In this document: piece by piece, positions 12,319-23,700 of the stretch
Numbering within the stretch: position 1 is the stretch's first letter
Layout: each line of letters opens with the position of its first letter
Program-made: the position numbers and the translations under genes
Assembly (NCBI GenBank): GCA_009924135.1
Contig: RFSE01000027.1
Span: forward strand, 1-45,775
DNA: 45,775 nt
Direction: 5' to 3'
From: Pseudomonadota bacterium
GTDB taxonomy: Bacteria > Verrucomicrobiota > Verrucomicrobiia > Limisphaerales > SXTU01
The notes under the pieces: model-generated
The model's database searches: none
Told to the model about the DNA's origin: nothing
Seen by the model: only the letters and a program-made list of their open reading frames with translations

Positions 12319-12327
12319 TTCCCTTTC

Positions 12328-12343
12328 GCCGCGCGTGCGGCGA
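12328..12343 (+). repeat. Perfect hairpin after Y RNA c
   Basis: CGCCGC-GCGT-GCGGCG forms six perfect pairs, preceded by a TTCCCTTT stretch after the 3' stem of Y RNA c. Confidence 0.45.
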
Positions 12344-12377
12344 TGTCCCAACCGCAAACATTAACCATGGAGGCCGT

Positions 12378-12560
12378 ATGGCAAATCACATCCCTGACGA
12401 AAACGCATCCACCTACGAAATCACCAGCAAACGCCGCCAAGGTTTCCCGTCCGAAACGCAGGTCAAACGCGGCCTGCGCATTGTCCACGGGGACAAGGAA
12501 CTCCGCGAGAAGCTCGGGCGCAACGACCTCTGTCCGTGTGGCTCAGGCCGCAGCTTTTAG
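12378..12560 (+). CDS. Small SEC-C motif protein, frameshifted at its zinc motif
   Basis: The ATG at 12378 has a good ATGGAGG Shine-Dalgarno (12367-12373). The 60-residue product ends [15 protein letters not shown] at a TAG. In the +1 frame the SEC-C motif continues as [12 protein letters not shown], restoring C-x-C-x8-C-C. The slip site is AGC TTT TAG G, one T too many. This is either a disabling insertion or a +1 frameshift on TTTT before a stop codon, as in prfB. SEC-C motifs bind zinc and occur on SecA and many RNA- or stress-associated proteins. Sited between Y RNAs c and d. Confidence 0.6.
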   Translation: MANHIPDENASTYEITSKRRQGFPSETQVKRGLRIVHGDKELREKLGRNDLCPCGSGRSF

Positions 12561-12672
12561 GAACTGCTGCCTGCGCTCCGGTCGCTACGATGGGGCCAAA
12601 CGGAACTACTTTTTTCCGCGAGTAGCGGAGCACTGGTCTCTGAACCGGTGGGTTCCAATTATTAATCATCAC

Positions 12673-12698
12673 CGCGCCGGGTCGGAGACCGGCGCTCC
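12673..12698 (+). repeat. Dispersed palindromic repeat, family 1, copy upstream of Y RNA d
   Basis: Near-identical to 12158-12183, in the same orientation and distance relative to a Y RNA. A degenerate inverse copy lies at about 12624-12650. Confidence 0.75.
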
Positions 12699-12702
12699 AT
12701 TT

Positions 12703-12769
12703 CTGCGGGCCGAAGGACCTGGGTTATCTCTTGCACAGACCAATCCCACGTTCACCAACTTGTCCGCAG
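12703..12769 (+). ncRNA. Predicted minimal Y RNA d
   Basis: CTGCGG (12703-12708) pairs with CCGCAG (12764-12769). An internal loop (GCCGAA opposite ACCAACTTGT) follows, then GGACcTGGG pairs with CCCAcGTTC (one mismatch) and the apex is a 21-nt loop starting TTATC. The 5' strand is strikingly close to the 5' end of human Y RNAs (CCGAAGG, GTTATCTC). There is no tRNA-like module. It lies 83 nt upstream of the Ro60 start on the same strand, the usual place for a bacterial Y RNA. Confidence 0.75.
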
Positions 12770-12852
12770 TTTCACATGCCCAATCGCACCGGAAGTTGGC
12801 GGTGCAGCAAAAACGGCGGTTATCAACTGCCACAAAATGAAAGGAGGCCACC

Positions 12853-14541
12853 ATGGCCATCAACTACGCAAAACTCTTCAACCGTCACACCACCCCGCAG
12901 TCCCAGCCGATCCCTGGCTCGAAGCAGGTCGCCAACTCGGCGGGCGGCTTCGTCTGGCAGGTCGATGACTGGACGCGGCTCGACCGCTTCCTGATCCTCG
13001 GGGCCGAGGGCGGCACGTACCACATCGGCGAGGTTGAACTCGTGAAGCAGAACCACGACGCGCTCCTCCGCTGCATCCAGGCGGACGGCGTGCGCGCCGT
13101 GAACCGCATCGTCGAGATCAGCGCGGCCGGTCGCGCGCCGAAGAACGACCCGGCCATCTTCGCCCTCGCGCTGGTGACCGCGCACGGTAATGCCGACGCC
13201 AAGGCGCTGGCTTTCCAGAGCCTTGGTCAGGTCTGCCGCACCGGTACGCACCTGTTCCACTTCGCCGAGTATGTGAACGCCCTGCGCGGCTGGGGTCGGG
13301 GTCTGCGCAACGCCGTGGGCCGCTGGTATGTCAGCCGGGAGGCGGACGACCTGGCCCATCAGGCGGTGAAGTACCAGCAGCGCGATGGCTGGTCGCACGG
13401 CGACCTGCTCCGGCTCGCCCACCCGAAGGCTCCGGGCCGGGAGCATGAAGCGGTTTTCCGCTGGATGCTCAACGGCGCGGATTCGCTCGGCGAACGCGAG
13501 GTGAAGCGCAAGGTGCGCGGCGAGGAGCGCGTGGCGAAGTACGCTGCGGTCGGTGAGTTGCCGGCGGTCATCACCGCGTTCGAGCAGGCCAAGCGGGCGA
13601 CCAGCAAGGGCGCCATTGTCCAGCTGATCGCCGAGCATGACCTGCCGCGCGAGGCGATCCCGACGCAGTGGCTCAACGAAGTCGCCGTGTGGGATGCGTT
13701 GCTCCAGCGCATGCCGTTGACGGCGATGATCCGCAACCTCGGCAAGATGACGGCCATCGGGCTCCTCTCGCCGTTCAGCGAGGCGAAGCAGTTGGTGCTC
13801 CGCAAGCTGAAGGATGAGGCGACGCTCCGGCGCTCCCGCATCCACCCGCTCGCCGTGCTCGTGGCGCAGAAGATCTACGCCCAGGGTCATGGTGAGAAGG
13901 GCGCGCTCAAGTGGTCGCCGGTGCCGGCGGTCGTCGATGCGCTGGACGAGGCGTTCTACGCCACGTTCCGCAACGTGGAACCGTGCGGCCAGCCGGTGCT
14001 GCTCGCGCTCGACGTGAGCGGTTCGATGGCTGGTTCGATGATCGCGGGCTCCTGCCTCTCGGCCCGGGAGGCGAGTGCGGCGATGGCGCTCGTCACGGCG
14101 GCGACGGAGCCGGCGCACGAGGTCATTGCGTTCAGCGCGGGTACGCACGGTTACGGTGGCATGCATGGCGGGGGCGAGCCGGGCATCACCCGCGTGGCCA
14201 TCTCGCCCCGCATGCGCCTGGCCGACGTCATCCGGCGCATCGAAGCCATCCCGATGGGGGGCACGGACTGCGCGCTGCCGATGGTGTGGGCGGCGCGCAA
14301 CCGGTTGCCGGTGTCCGGGTTCATCACCTACACGGACTGCGAGACGTGGGCGGGCAACGTCCACCCGGCGCAGGCCTTGCGCCAGTATCGCAGCGAATTC
14401 GTCGGGGACGCGAAGGCGGTCGTGGTCGGGTTGACCTCGAACGGCTTCACGCTCGCCGATCCGAACGACCGCGGCATGTTGGACGTGGTGGGCTTCGACA
14501 CCTCGGTGCCGGCCGTCATCGCGGACTTCATGCGCCGCTGA
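12853..14541 (+). CDS. rsr: Ro60 / TROVE-domain RNA-binding protein
   Basis: 562 residues with a perfect AAAGGAGG (12840-12847) 5 bp before the ATG. Residues about 15-370 form the TROVE HEAT-repeat ring ([51 protein letters not shown]). Residues about 380-562 are a von Willebrand A domain with an intact MIDAS: D387-x-S-G-S, T471 in MGGTD, D495 in TYTD. Ro60 rings bind misfolded RNA ends in the central hole and Y RNAs on the outer surface, and assist RNA decay or repair. No RtcB, RtcA or PNPase gene is nearby; instead it follows four Y RNAs and the tRNA-like array. Confidence 0.96.
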   Translation: MAINYAKLFNRHTTPQSQPIPGSKQVANSAGGFVWQVDDWTRLDRFLILGAEGGTYHIGEVELVKQNHDALLRCIQADGVRAVNRIVEISAAGRAPKNDPAIFALALVTAHGNADAKALAFQSLGQVCRTGTHLFHFAEYVNALRGWGRGLRNAVGRWYVSREADDLAHQAVKYQQRDGWSHGDLLRLAHPKAPGREHEAVFRWMLNGADSLGEREVKRKVRGEERVAKYAAVGELPAVITAFEQAKRATSKGAIVQLIAEHDLPREAIPTQWLNEVAVWDALLQRMPLTAMIRNLGKMTAIGLLSPFSEAKQLVLRKLKDEATLRRSRIHPLAVLVAQKIYAQGHGEKGALKWSPVPAVVDALDEAFYATFRNVEPCGQPVLLALDVSGSMAGSMIAGSCLSAREASAAMALVTAATEPAHEVIAFSAGTHGYGGMHGGGEPGITRVAISPRMRLADVIRRIEAIPMGGTDCALPMVWAARNRLPVSGFITYTDCETWAGNVHPAQALRQYRSEFVGDAKAVVVGLTSNGFTLADPNDRGMLDVVGFDTSVPAVIADFMRR

Positions 14542-14563
14542 ACAACTAAATGGGGAACACAAC

Positions 14564-14597
14564 ACGCGGGCGGAGGCGCATCCGTCTCCGCCCGCGT
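14564..14597 (+). terminator. Strong terminator of the Ro60 transcription unit
   Basis: A 15-bp stem (14564-14578 with 14583-14597, one G-T pair) around CATC, followed by CCTTTT. It starts 22 bp after the Ro60 stop and abuts the truncated giant gene. Confidence 0.8.
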
Positions 14598-14617
14598 CCT
14601 TTTCAAGCCAACACGCG

Positions 14618-17600
14618 GTGGCGACGTTCAGCCCGGGCCCGGCGAATGAGAGCGGGCAGGCGATCACGAACGTGACCATTGCGAGTGTGACCAACAGCGC
14701 GTTGTTCAGCAGCCAACCGGCGATCAGCACCAGTGGCATCCTGACCTTCAAGCCGGCGGCGAACGCGAACGGTACGTCCCTCGTGACCTTCACGATCCAG
14801 GACAACGGCGGCACGGTGAACAGCGGCGTGGACACGTCCGCCTCGGCTGCGTTCCTGATCACGGTGACGCCGGTGAACGACGCGCCGACGATTACGTTCA
14901 GCACGAACAACGTGGTGGTGCTGGAAGACAGCGGCAGCTACAGCGGTGCGCTGGCGACCTTCACGACCGGTCCGGCCAATGAGTCCAGCCAGAGCATCAC
15001 GAACGTGACGGTGAGCAGCGGCAACCCCGGCCTCTTCAGCGTGGCCCCGAGCGTGAGCCCGGCAGGCGTGCTGACCTTCACCCCGGCCGCGAATGCCAAC
15101 GGCAGCGCCACGGTGACGGTCATCGCGCAGGACGACGGCGGCACGGCCAACGGCGGCGTGGACAAGGCGACGAACACGTTCACCATCTCGGTGATGGCGG
15201 TGAATCATGCGCCGAGTTTTGCACTGCCGGCGGGCCTGTCCAGTACGGGAGCGACGCTCTGGGCTTGGGGTTACAACGCTTTCGGGCAGTTGGGCAACGG
15301 CACGACAGCGGACCAGTTGAGTCCGGTGCAGATCGGCACGGATGTTCACTGGCAGGCGGCGGCGGCGGGCAGCAACCACACCGTTGCAGTCAAGAGCGAC
15401 GGGACACTTTGGGCCTGGGGCGGCAACGCCAACGGACAGTTGGGCGACGGCACGACGACGGCCCATTCCAGCCCCGTGCAGATCGGCACGGACACCAACT
15501 GGCAGGCGGTGGCTGCCGGGGCCAGTTACACGGTGGCCGTGAAGAGCGACGGGACGCTTTGGGCTTGGGGCGTCAATACCTTCGGCCAGTTGGGCGATGG
15601 CACCACCACCGAGCGCCATAGCCCGGTGCAAATTGGCTCGGCGACCACCTGGCAGAAAGTGACGGCGGGTTATGCCCATACGCTGGGGATCAGGACGGAT
15701 GGCACGCTCTGGGCCTGGGGTAACAATCCTGACGGCCAGTTGGGTGACGGGACAACCACCGACCGGCACAGTCCGGTCCGGGTTGGCACGGGCACCACAT
15801 GGCAGTCCGTCTCGGCGGGGCAGAGCCACACGGTTGCTACCAAAAGTGACGGAACACTCTGGACTTGGGGTGATGATTACTATGGTCAGTTGGGTGATGC
15901 CTCCACCTCCTATGATTATCGAGTAACGCTAAATATTTTGGGCTTTGTTTGGAAGGATGAGGCTTACATCAGCGAGGCAAAGCGATCCAACCCCACACAG
16001 ATTGTCTTGTCTCAAAGTTATGGGGACTCCGCCGCGATCAACAATTGGTCGAATTCTGGTTGGTCTGCAATTGCTGCGGGCAGGAACCACACGGCCGCAT
16101 TCCAAAGCTCTGGCGCAGGTTGGATTTGGGGCGATCAGGCCGAAGGGCAGGCGGGTGCTCCTGAAGGAGCATCGAGCTTGATCAGCCGCTTGACGCTAAA
16201 TAATCCCCATCCCCTCTCGACTTTGAGCATCGCGGACATGGTCTTTTTTACCAACCAGCCGGCTCCCCTATTCCAAGATGGAGCTGGAGATTTTAGTTAT
16301 GTGGGTGCCAGCGCGGTTTCTTCCTTCGCGTTGAAAACTGATGGCACCCTCTGGACCATGGGCGGCGACGATCACGGACAGTTAGGTGATGGCACCACGG
16401 TCAATAACACGAGTGGGGTTCCGCGTCAGTTGGGTGTCTCCACCAACTGGCTGTCATTGTGGCTGGGATCAATGGCGCAACACACGCTTGCCTTGCAGCG
16501 GGCGAATTACTCGCAGCCGTTCAGCTTGGCGGTCATGGAAGACAGCGGCGCGTTTGTTTCCAACAACTTTGTGACTGCCATCTCCGCCGGTTCGGCCAAT
16601 GAATCCGGCCAGGCGGTGACCTTCATTGTCACGAACGACAACAACTCGCTGTTCAGCGTGCAGCCGGCCATTGACAACAATGGGACGCTGACCTTCACGC
16701 CCGCACCCAACGCCGTGGGCACCGTCACCATCACGGTCATCGCCCAGGACGACGGCGGTACGGCCTTCGGTGGCACGAACGTCAGCGCACCCCAGTCCTT
16801 TCCGCTTACCATCACACCGGTGAACGACGCGCCGACGATTACGTTCAGCACGAACAATGTGGTGGTGCTGGAAGACAGCGGGAGCTTCACCGGCGCGCTG
16901 GCGACCTTCACCGTTGGAGCGGCCAATGAGTCCAGCCAGAGCATCACGAACGTGACGGTGAGCAACAACAACCCCGGCCTCTTCAGCGTGGCTCCGGCCA
17001 TTGACACCAATGGCGTGCTCACCTTCGCCCTGGTGGCGAATGCGAACGGCACCGCAACGGTCACGGTCACGGCCCAGGACGATGGCGGCACCGCCAACGG
17101 CGGGGTGGACACCAGTGCGCCGCAGACCTTCACCATCACGGTGACGGCCGTGAACGATGCGCCGAGCTTCACGCTGCTGTCCGCCACAGTCACGGTGCTG
17201 GAAGATGCGGGCGCGCAGAGCGTCGCCAATTTCACGACGAACATTGTCGCCGGTCCGGCTGACGAGGCCGCCCAGCTCGTGGCCTTCACCCTCACGAATG
17301 ACAACAACGCGCTCTTCAGCAGCCAGCCGGTCATCGGCGCGAACGGCACGCTGACCTTCACCCCGGCGGCCAATGCGTACGGCTCGGCCACGGTGACGGT
17401 CGTCGCGCAAGACAATGGCGGCACGGCCAACGGCGGCGTGGATACGAGCGCGGCGCAGACCTTCACCATCACGGTCAACAGCGTGAACGACGCGCCCACG
17501 GTCACGCTCGCGGCGAGCAACATCGCGCTGCTGGAAGACAGCGGGCCTTCACCGGCGGGGTGGGCTTCGCCAGCTTCTCGCCCGGTCCGGCCAACGAGGC

Positions 17601-17713
17601 CGCGCAGACCCTGCTCGGCTACACGGTGGCGAACAACAACAACGCCCTGTTCAGCACCCAGCCTGCGATCAACACCGCTGGCACGCTCACCTTCACCCTG
17701 GCGGCGGGCGTGA
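14618..17713 (+). CDS. Giant repeat protein, N-terminal part (5'-truncated, frameshifted)
   Basis: The frame begins in the middle of a cadherin-like/tandem-95 repeat ([13 protein letters not shown]), with no signal peptide and no Shine-Dalgarno, 20 bp after the Ro60 terminator, so its 5' end is missing. About six repeats of roughly 95 residues ([14 protein letters not shown]... NGGVD... VTPVNDAP) surround an RCC1 propeller (nt 15240-16500; [19 protein letters not shown] units). At 17543-17545 the expected run of four G in GACAGCGGGGCCTTC has three, shifting the frame; codons after it are spurious. The real protein continues in the 17560 ORF. Probably surface-exposed; function unknown. Confidence 0.75.
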   Translation: MATFSPGPANESGQAITNVTIASVTNSALFSSQPAISTSGILTFKPAANANGTSLVTFTIQDNGGTVNSGVDTSASAAFLITVTPVNDAPTITFSTNNVVVLEDSGSYSGALATFTTGPANESSQSITNVTVSSGNPGLFSVAPSVSPAGVLTFTPAANANGSATVTVIAQDDGGTANGGVDKATNTFTISVMAVNHAPSFALPAGLSSTGATLWAWGYNAFGQLGNGTTADQLSPVQIGTDVHWQAAAAGSNHTVAVKSDGTLWAWGGNANGQLGDGTTTAHSSPVQIGTDTNWQAVAAGASYTVAVKSDGTLWAWGVNTFGQLGDGTTTERHSPVQIGSATTWQKVTAGYAHTLGIRTDGTLWAWGNNPDGQLGDGTTTDRHSPVRVGTGTTWQSVSAGQSHTVATKSDGTLWTWGDDYYGQLGDASTSYDYRVTLNILGFVWKDEAYISEAKRSNPTQIVLSQSYGDSAAINNWSNSGWSAIAAGRNHTAAFQSSGAGWIWGDQAEGQAGAPEGASSLISRLTLNNPHPLSTLSIADMVFFTNQPAPLFQDGAGDFSYVGASAVSSFALKTDGTLWTMGGDDHGQLGDGTTVNNTSGVPRQLGVSTNWLSLWLGSMAQHTLALQRANYSQPFSLAVMEDSGAFVSNNFVTAISAGSANESGQAVTFIVTNDNNSLFSVQPAIDNNGTLTFTPAPNAVGTVTITVIAQDDGGTAFGGTNVSAPQSFPLTITPVNDAPTITFSTNNVVVLEDSGSFTGALATFTVGAANESSQSITNVTVSNNNPGLFSVAPAIDTNGVLTFALVANANGTATVTVTAQDDGGTANGGVDTSAPQTFTITVTAVNDAPSFTLLSATVTVLEDAGAQSVANFTTNIVAGPADEAAQLVAFTLTNDNNALFSSQPVIGANGTLTFTPAANAYGSATVTVVAQDNGGTANGGVDTSAAQTFTITVNSVNDAPTVTLAASNIALLEDSGPSPAGWASPASRPVRPTRPRRPCSATRWRTTTTPCSAPSLRSTPLARSPSPWRRA

Positions 17714-20700
17714 GTGGCAATGCGACGGTCACCGTCGTGGCGCAGGACTCGGGCGGCACGGCCAACGGCGGCGTGGACAAGACGACGAACACGTTCACCA
17801 TCACAGTGGCATTGGTGAATCACGCGCCAAGCTTCGTGCTGCCCGGTTCCGGCGGGGGCGGGGCCAACGGTTACACCTTGAGTGCTTGGGGCAGAAATAG
17901 CGGCGGTCAACTCGGAGACCCCAGCGTAGCAGGTCCGCAGCTTACTCCTTTGCAAATCGGAGCCTCCGGTGAGTGGCGGCAGGTGAAAGCCGGGTGGAGC
18001 CACACCTTGGGAATCAAGCAGGATGGGACGCTCTGGGCTTGGGGTGTTAACTCCTCACTGCAACTGGGCACCGGTTCGACTGCTGTTTTCGAGCCCACCC
18101 CCACACAGGTTGGGACTGCGAATGACTGGGTGTTCGTCGCCCCTGGTCAAAGCACTTCTTACGCAATCAAGTCGGACGGGACACTTTGGGGCTGGGGAAA
18201 TAACAGCGATTCAGCTCCACTGGGAGCCGGCACAACGGATAATCCCCAGGCCACTCCAGTCCAAATCGGCGCGGACACGGACTGGGTGGCAGTTGCCGCT
18301 CTAAACGGAGGTCTCGGCCTGAAGCGCAATGGCACTCTCTGGGGCTGGGGTGCTAATTCTGTTGGACAATTGGGCTTGGGCAACCTAGACCCTCAAGCCA
18401 CTCCTGTGCAGATCGGCACGGACACCGATTGGGCTTCCATGGTGACGGATATAACCGCTTCCATTGCGATCAAGACGACTGGGACGCTGTGGTCTTGGGG
18501 TAGCTCGTCTTTCGGCCAGTTGGGTTTGGGTGCTGCAACGACCCAAACGCTCGTTCCGATGCAGGTCGGCACCGATACGAACTGGCGGTCCGTAGCGATG
18601 GGGCGGAGGCATGCGGTGGCCACCAAAACAGATGGGACGCTTTGGGGATGGGGTTACAACGTCAACGGTCAATTGGGGAACGGGACTACGGCAGGGGATG
18701 GAAGCGGCACAACAGGGGGGCAATACACCCCGCTCCAGAGCGGGACCGATACGAACTGGCGCACGGTTGCGGCGGCGAAGCTTGGTGATAGTTCAATGGC
18801 CATCAAATCGGATGGCACGCTCTGGGGATGGGGGCAAAACGCCAGTGGCATGCTTGGGATTGGAAATGCCTCACAGCAGCTCAGCCCGGTGCAGGTCGGC
18901 ACGGCGACGGACTTCGTGTCCATTTCTTGCGGCAATGTTTTTTCAATCGCGCTCAACGGCAGTGTCGGCACTGGGCTGTATAGCCTCACGGTTGCAGAAG
19001 ACTCCGGGGCGCAGTCGGTGGCCAACTTCGCCACGAGCATCTCGCCTGGCCCGGCGAATGAAGCTGCGCAGGTTGTGAGTTTCACCGTCACGAACAACAA
19101 CAATGCGCTGTTTACCAGCCAGCCGGCGATCAGCGCGGCGGGCACCCTGACCTTCACCCTGGCCGCCAATGCCAACGGCGTCGCCACCGTCACGGTCATC
19201 GCGCAGGACGACGGCGGCACGGCCAACGGCGGCGTGGACACCAGCGCGCCGCAGACCTTCACCATCACGGTCACGCCGGTGAATGACTCGCCGGGCATCA
19301 CGTTTGCGACGAACAATCTGGTCGTGCTGGAGGACAGCGGCGCGGCCACGGTCAGCAGCTTTGCCACCTTCAGCCCCGGAGCGGGCAACGAATCCGGCCA
19401 GAGCATCACGAACGTGACGACCAGCAACAGCAACCCCGGCCTCTTCAGCGTGGCCCCGAGCGTGAACACCGCCGGGGTGCTCACCTTCAAGCCGGCGGCG
19501 AACGCCAATGGCTCCGCCACCGTGACAGTCATCGCCCAGGACGACGGCGGCACGGCCAACGGCGGCGTGGACAAGGCGACCAACACCTTCACCCTCACGG
19601 TCACGGCGGTGAATGACGCGCCCACCATCACCTTCGCGAACGCCACCGTCAGCGTGCCGCAGGACAGCGGCGCGGCGAGCGTCAGCAGCTTCGCCACTTT
19701 CAGCACCGGACCGGCCAACGAGTCCGGCCAGACCATCACGAACGTCACCGTGACCAGCGACAATCCCTCGCTCTTCAGCGCCGGGCCCGCGTTCACCGGC
19801 GGCACGCTCACCTTCACCCCGGCGGCGGGGGCGGCTGGTTCCGCCACGGTCACCGTGGTGGCTCAGGATGATGGCGGCACGGCCAACGGCGGCGTGGACC
19901 TGACGACGAACACCTTCACCATCACGATCACCATCGTGAACCACGCGCCGACCTTCACGTTGCGCCCGGTCAACACGCAGAGCCTCGTGAGCAACGGCAG
20001 CTTCGAGACCGGCAGCTTCACCGGGTGGGTGACGAGCGACACGGCGAACACCTCGCCCTCGCTGGCGGTGCGGGCGGACGGGTCCAACCTCGGCTTCTTC
20101 AACGTTTCCTCCTCGGACGGCACCTATTCCGCCTCGCATGGTTTCAGCGGAGCGCAGGCGGGCAGCATCAGCATCGCGCAGGACGTGGTCATCCCGCCCA
20201 ACGGCGTGGCGACGCTCTCGTTCACCTACCGCGCGGCGTGGCAGAACTTCGGCGCGGCGGGCAACCGCGTGTTCCGCGTCGCCGTGCAGCCCAGTGGCGG
20301 CGGGGCGGACCTGTACTCGCAGACGCTCGTGACCGCGACGCCGAACACCATCGGCTTCGCGACCACCAACACGCCGGTGACGATGGATCTCTCGGCCTAC
20401 TCCGGGCGATCCGTGCGCCTGGTGTTCGTGACGGACATCGCGGCGGGCGACGTGGGCAACGGGTCGTTCCAGTTGGACAACGTGGTGCTCTCGGCCACCA
20501 CGCCGGACTTCGTCGTGTACGAAAATTCGAGCGCGAACAGCACGGTGAACTTCGCGACCAACATCGTGGCCGGCCCGGCGACGGAAGCCAGCCAGACGGT
20601 CACGTTTACGGTGAACAACAACAACAACGGCCTCTTCAGCAGCCAGCCGGCCATCGATGCCAGCGGCCTGCTCACCTTCACGACTGCGCACGACTCCAAC

Positions 20701-23700
20701 GGCGTGGCGACGGTGACGGTCATCGCTCGCGACAACGGCGGCACAGCCAACGGCGGCGTGGACACGAGCGTGGCGAAGACTTTCACGGTGACGGTGCTGC
20801 CGGTGAACAGCTCGCCGCGCATCACGCCCACCAGCGTGACGGTGCTGGAGGACAGCGGCGCGTTCAGTGCCACGCGGGTGGTCTTCGCCGGTGGACCTTC
20901 GGATGAACTCAGCCAGAGCATCACAAACGTGGTGACTAGCAATGACAACAACACGCTCTTCAGCGCGCAGCCCGCCGTGAGCACGGCCGGCGTGCTGACC
21001 TTCACCCCGGCCTTGAACGCCAACGGCAGCGCGACGGTGACGGTCGTGGCGCAGGACAACGGCGGCACGGCCAACGGCGGCGTGAACCTCGCGACCAACA
21101 CCTTCACCATCACGGTGACGCCGGTGAACGATGCGCCGAGCTTTGCGCTGCCGCAGGGACCCGTCGGGCCGGCCGGGGTCGTTTGGACCGCGCGCGACAG
21201 CACCCGCAACTGGTTGTATATGGCTTCCTCGGCAGATGGGACGAAACTGGCGGTAACGGTGGACCCAGGCCAGATTTACACGTCCAGCGATTCCGGGGTG
21301 ACTTGGACCGGCCGGGATAGCGTGCGCAGTTGGGCTGAGGTGGCCATGTCGGCCGACGGCACCAAGCTGGCCGCGACCGTGACGGGCGGTCAAATTTATA
21401 CCTCCACCGACTCGGGCGTGACGTGGACGGCCCGCGAGAACAACCGTAATTGGCGGCACATCACCTCATCGACCAACGGCACCAAGCTGGCGGCGGTAGT
21501 CAATGGCGGTCAGCTCTTCACCTCGGCAGACTCCGGGGTGACCTGGACGGCCCGGGACAGCAACCGTGGGTGGACCGGCATTGCCTCGTCCGATGACGGC
21601 ACCAAGCTCGTAGCGACCGTGGAGAGCGGCAACATTTACCGCTCCACTGATTCAGGTGTTACTTGGACAGCTCTCACGGGTGCCGGGACAAAGAACTGGC
21701 GGCGCATCTGCTCCTCGGCTGATGGTACGAAGCTGGCGGTGGGAACGTATGGGGATTACCTCTACACCTCTTCGGATTCCGGGGCTACTTGGATAGCCAG
21801 AACGGCTCAAGGCAGCGGCACCTGGTATGATATCGCGTGCTCCAGCGATGGCACGAAACTGGTGACGGGTAACATCGGAGGAAAGATCTACATCTCGACT
21901 GACTCCGGGGTAACGTGGACACCACAGGACAGCAATCGCAGCTGGCTTGGCATGGCCAGTTCGGCCGACGGTTCGAAACTCGCAGCCGTCGTGCAGGGTG
22001 GCCAGCTTTACACTTCCGTGGGGGTTCCGGGTCCCGCCGTTGTCACCGTTTTGGAAGACAGCGGGGCCTACTCGGGCGGCGCGGGCTTCGTCACCAGCAT
22101 CTCGCCTGGTCCGGCGGATGAGTCGGCCCAGACCGTGAGCTTCACGGTCACGAACAACCTGAACTCCCTGTTCAGCGTCCAGCCGGCCATTGATGCCAGC
22201 GGCACGCTGACCTTCACCCCGGCGGCCAACTCCAACGGCACCGCCACGGTGACGGTCATCGCGCGTGACAACGGCGGTACGGCCAACGGTGGCGTGGACA
22301 CCAGCGCGGCCCAGACCTTCATCATCACGGTGACGGCGGTGAACGACGCGCCCACGGTGGCGCTCAGCTCGGCGAATGTGACCGTGCTGGAGGACAGCGG
22401 GGCCAACACCGTCAATGGCTTCGCCACGGTCACGAGCTTCGGGACCGGCGATACCGGCCAGGCGATCCTCGGCTACACGCTCACGGCGGACAAGCCGTCC
22501 CTCTTCAGCGTGCAGCCGGCCATCAACACCAGCGGCGTGCTGACCTTCACCCCGGCGGCCAACTCCAACGGCGTGGCGACCATCACGGTCGTGGCGCAGG
22601 ACAACGGCGGCACGGCCAACGGCGGCGTGGACAAGACCACGAACACCTTCACCATCACCATCACGGCGGTGAATGACGCTCCGAGCTTCGCGCTCAATGG
22701 CGGCGTGCTCAACTCGGGCAGCGGCGGCGGCGGCGGCAGCGGCGATGGGCTCATCGTTGGCGGTGCGACCTATTATCCCGCTGGCGGTGCCACCGTGCTG
22801 GTGGCCCCGGACCTGACCTACTCGAACTCGGTGTCCTCCACGACCGCCGGCGCGGCGGTCTCGATCGACAACGGCCAGAGCGGCGACGTGCTGGGCTGGA
22901 GCAACTCGCTGGCCACGTCCTACGGCATCAGCGGCAGCTACAACAGTACCACCAAGGTGCTGAGCTTCACTGGCAGCGCCACCACGGCCCAGTATCAGGA
23001 GGTTCTGCGCTCGGTGAACTACAGCAACGCCTCCGGCACGCCGACGACCGACCGCTCGATCTCGTTCAACGTCGGTCTGAACACGCTCTACAATCCGCTC
23101 AACGGCCACTTCTACGAATACATCTCTTCGGGCCTGTCCTGGCAGGCGGCCTTTGCGGCCGCGACGAACCGGACCTTCCAAGGCATGCGCGGCTATCTGG
23201 CCACCGTGACCTCCCAGGCGGAGAATGACTTCATCCAGACCAAGCTCCAGGCGGATGCGTGGATCGGCGCTTCGGATGATTTCAACTACATCAACGCGGC
23301 GGTGGGTTCCACGCTCTATGCGAACCAGTCGGCCTCGGAAGGCAAGTGGTATTGGGTGAGCGGTCCGGAAGCCGGGACGCAGTTCATGACATCCAACGGC
23401 AGCCCCATCTCAGGGAAATACAGCAACTGGCGCGGTGGTGAGCCGAACAACGCGGGCAACGAAAACTACGCCGAGTTCTATGTCTCCGGCGGATGGAATG
23501 ATCTGAACGGCAGCCAGGGCCTGCCCTACGTGGTCGAATACGGCGGCCAGGCTGGCGACGTGACGAGTTCGCTCGCGCTTTCCGGCTCCCGCATCCTCAC
23601 CTACAACCCGGTGCTCCAGGTGGTGGAGGATTCCGGCGCGCACACCTACTCGCTGGCGCTGACCAACATCCTGGCGGGCCCGCCCGATGAGTCCGGCCAG

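Noticed and set aside
12731..12994. Plus-strand ORF overlapping Y RNA d and the Ro60 start
   Set aside because: It runs through the Shine-Dalgarno and start of Ro60 in another frame, with no homology.
12823..14910. 695-codon minus-strand ORF over Ro60 and similar long antisense ORFs over the giant gene (16507-18003, 18943-21459, 26197-27525, 28516-30549)
   Set aside because: Arg/Ala/His-rich antisense frames produced by high GC and repeats; the plus strand has clear domain homology.
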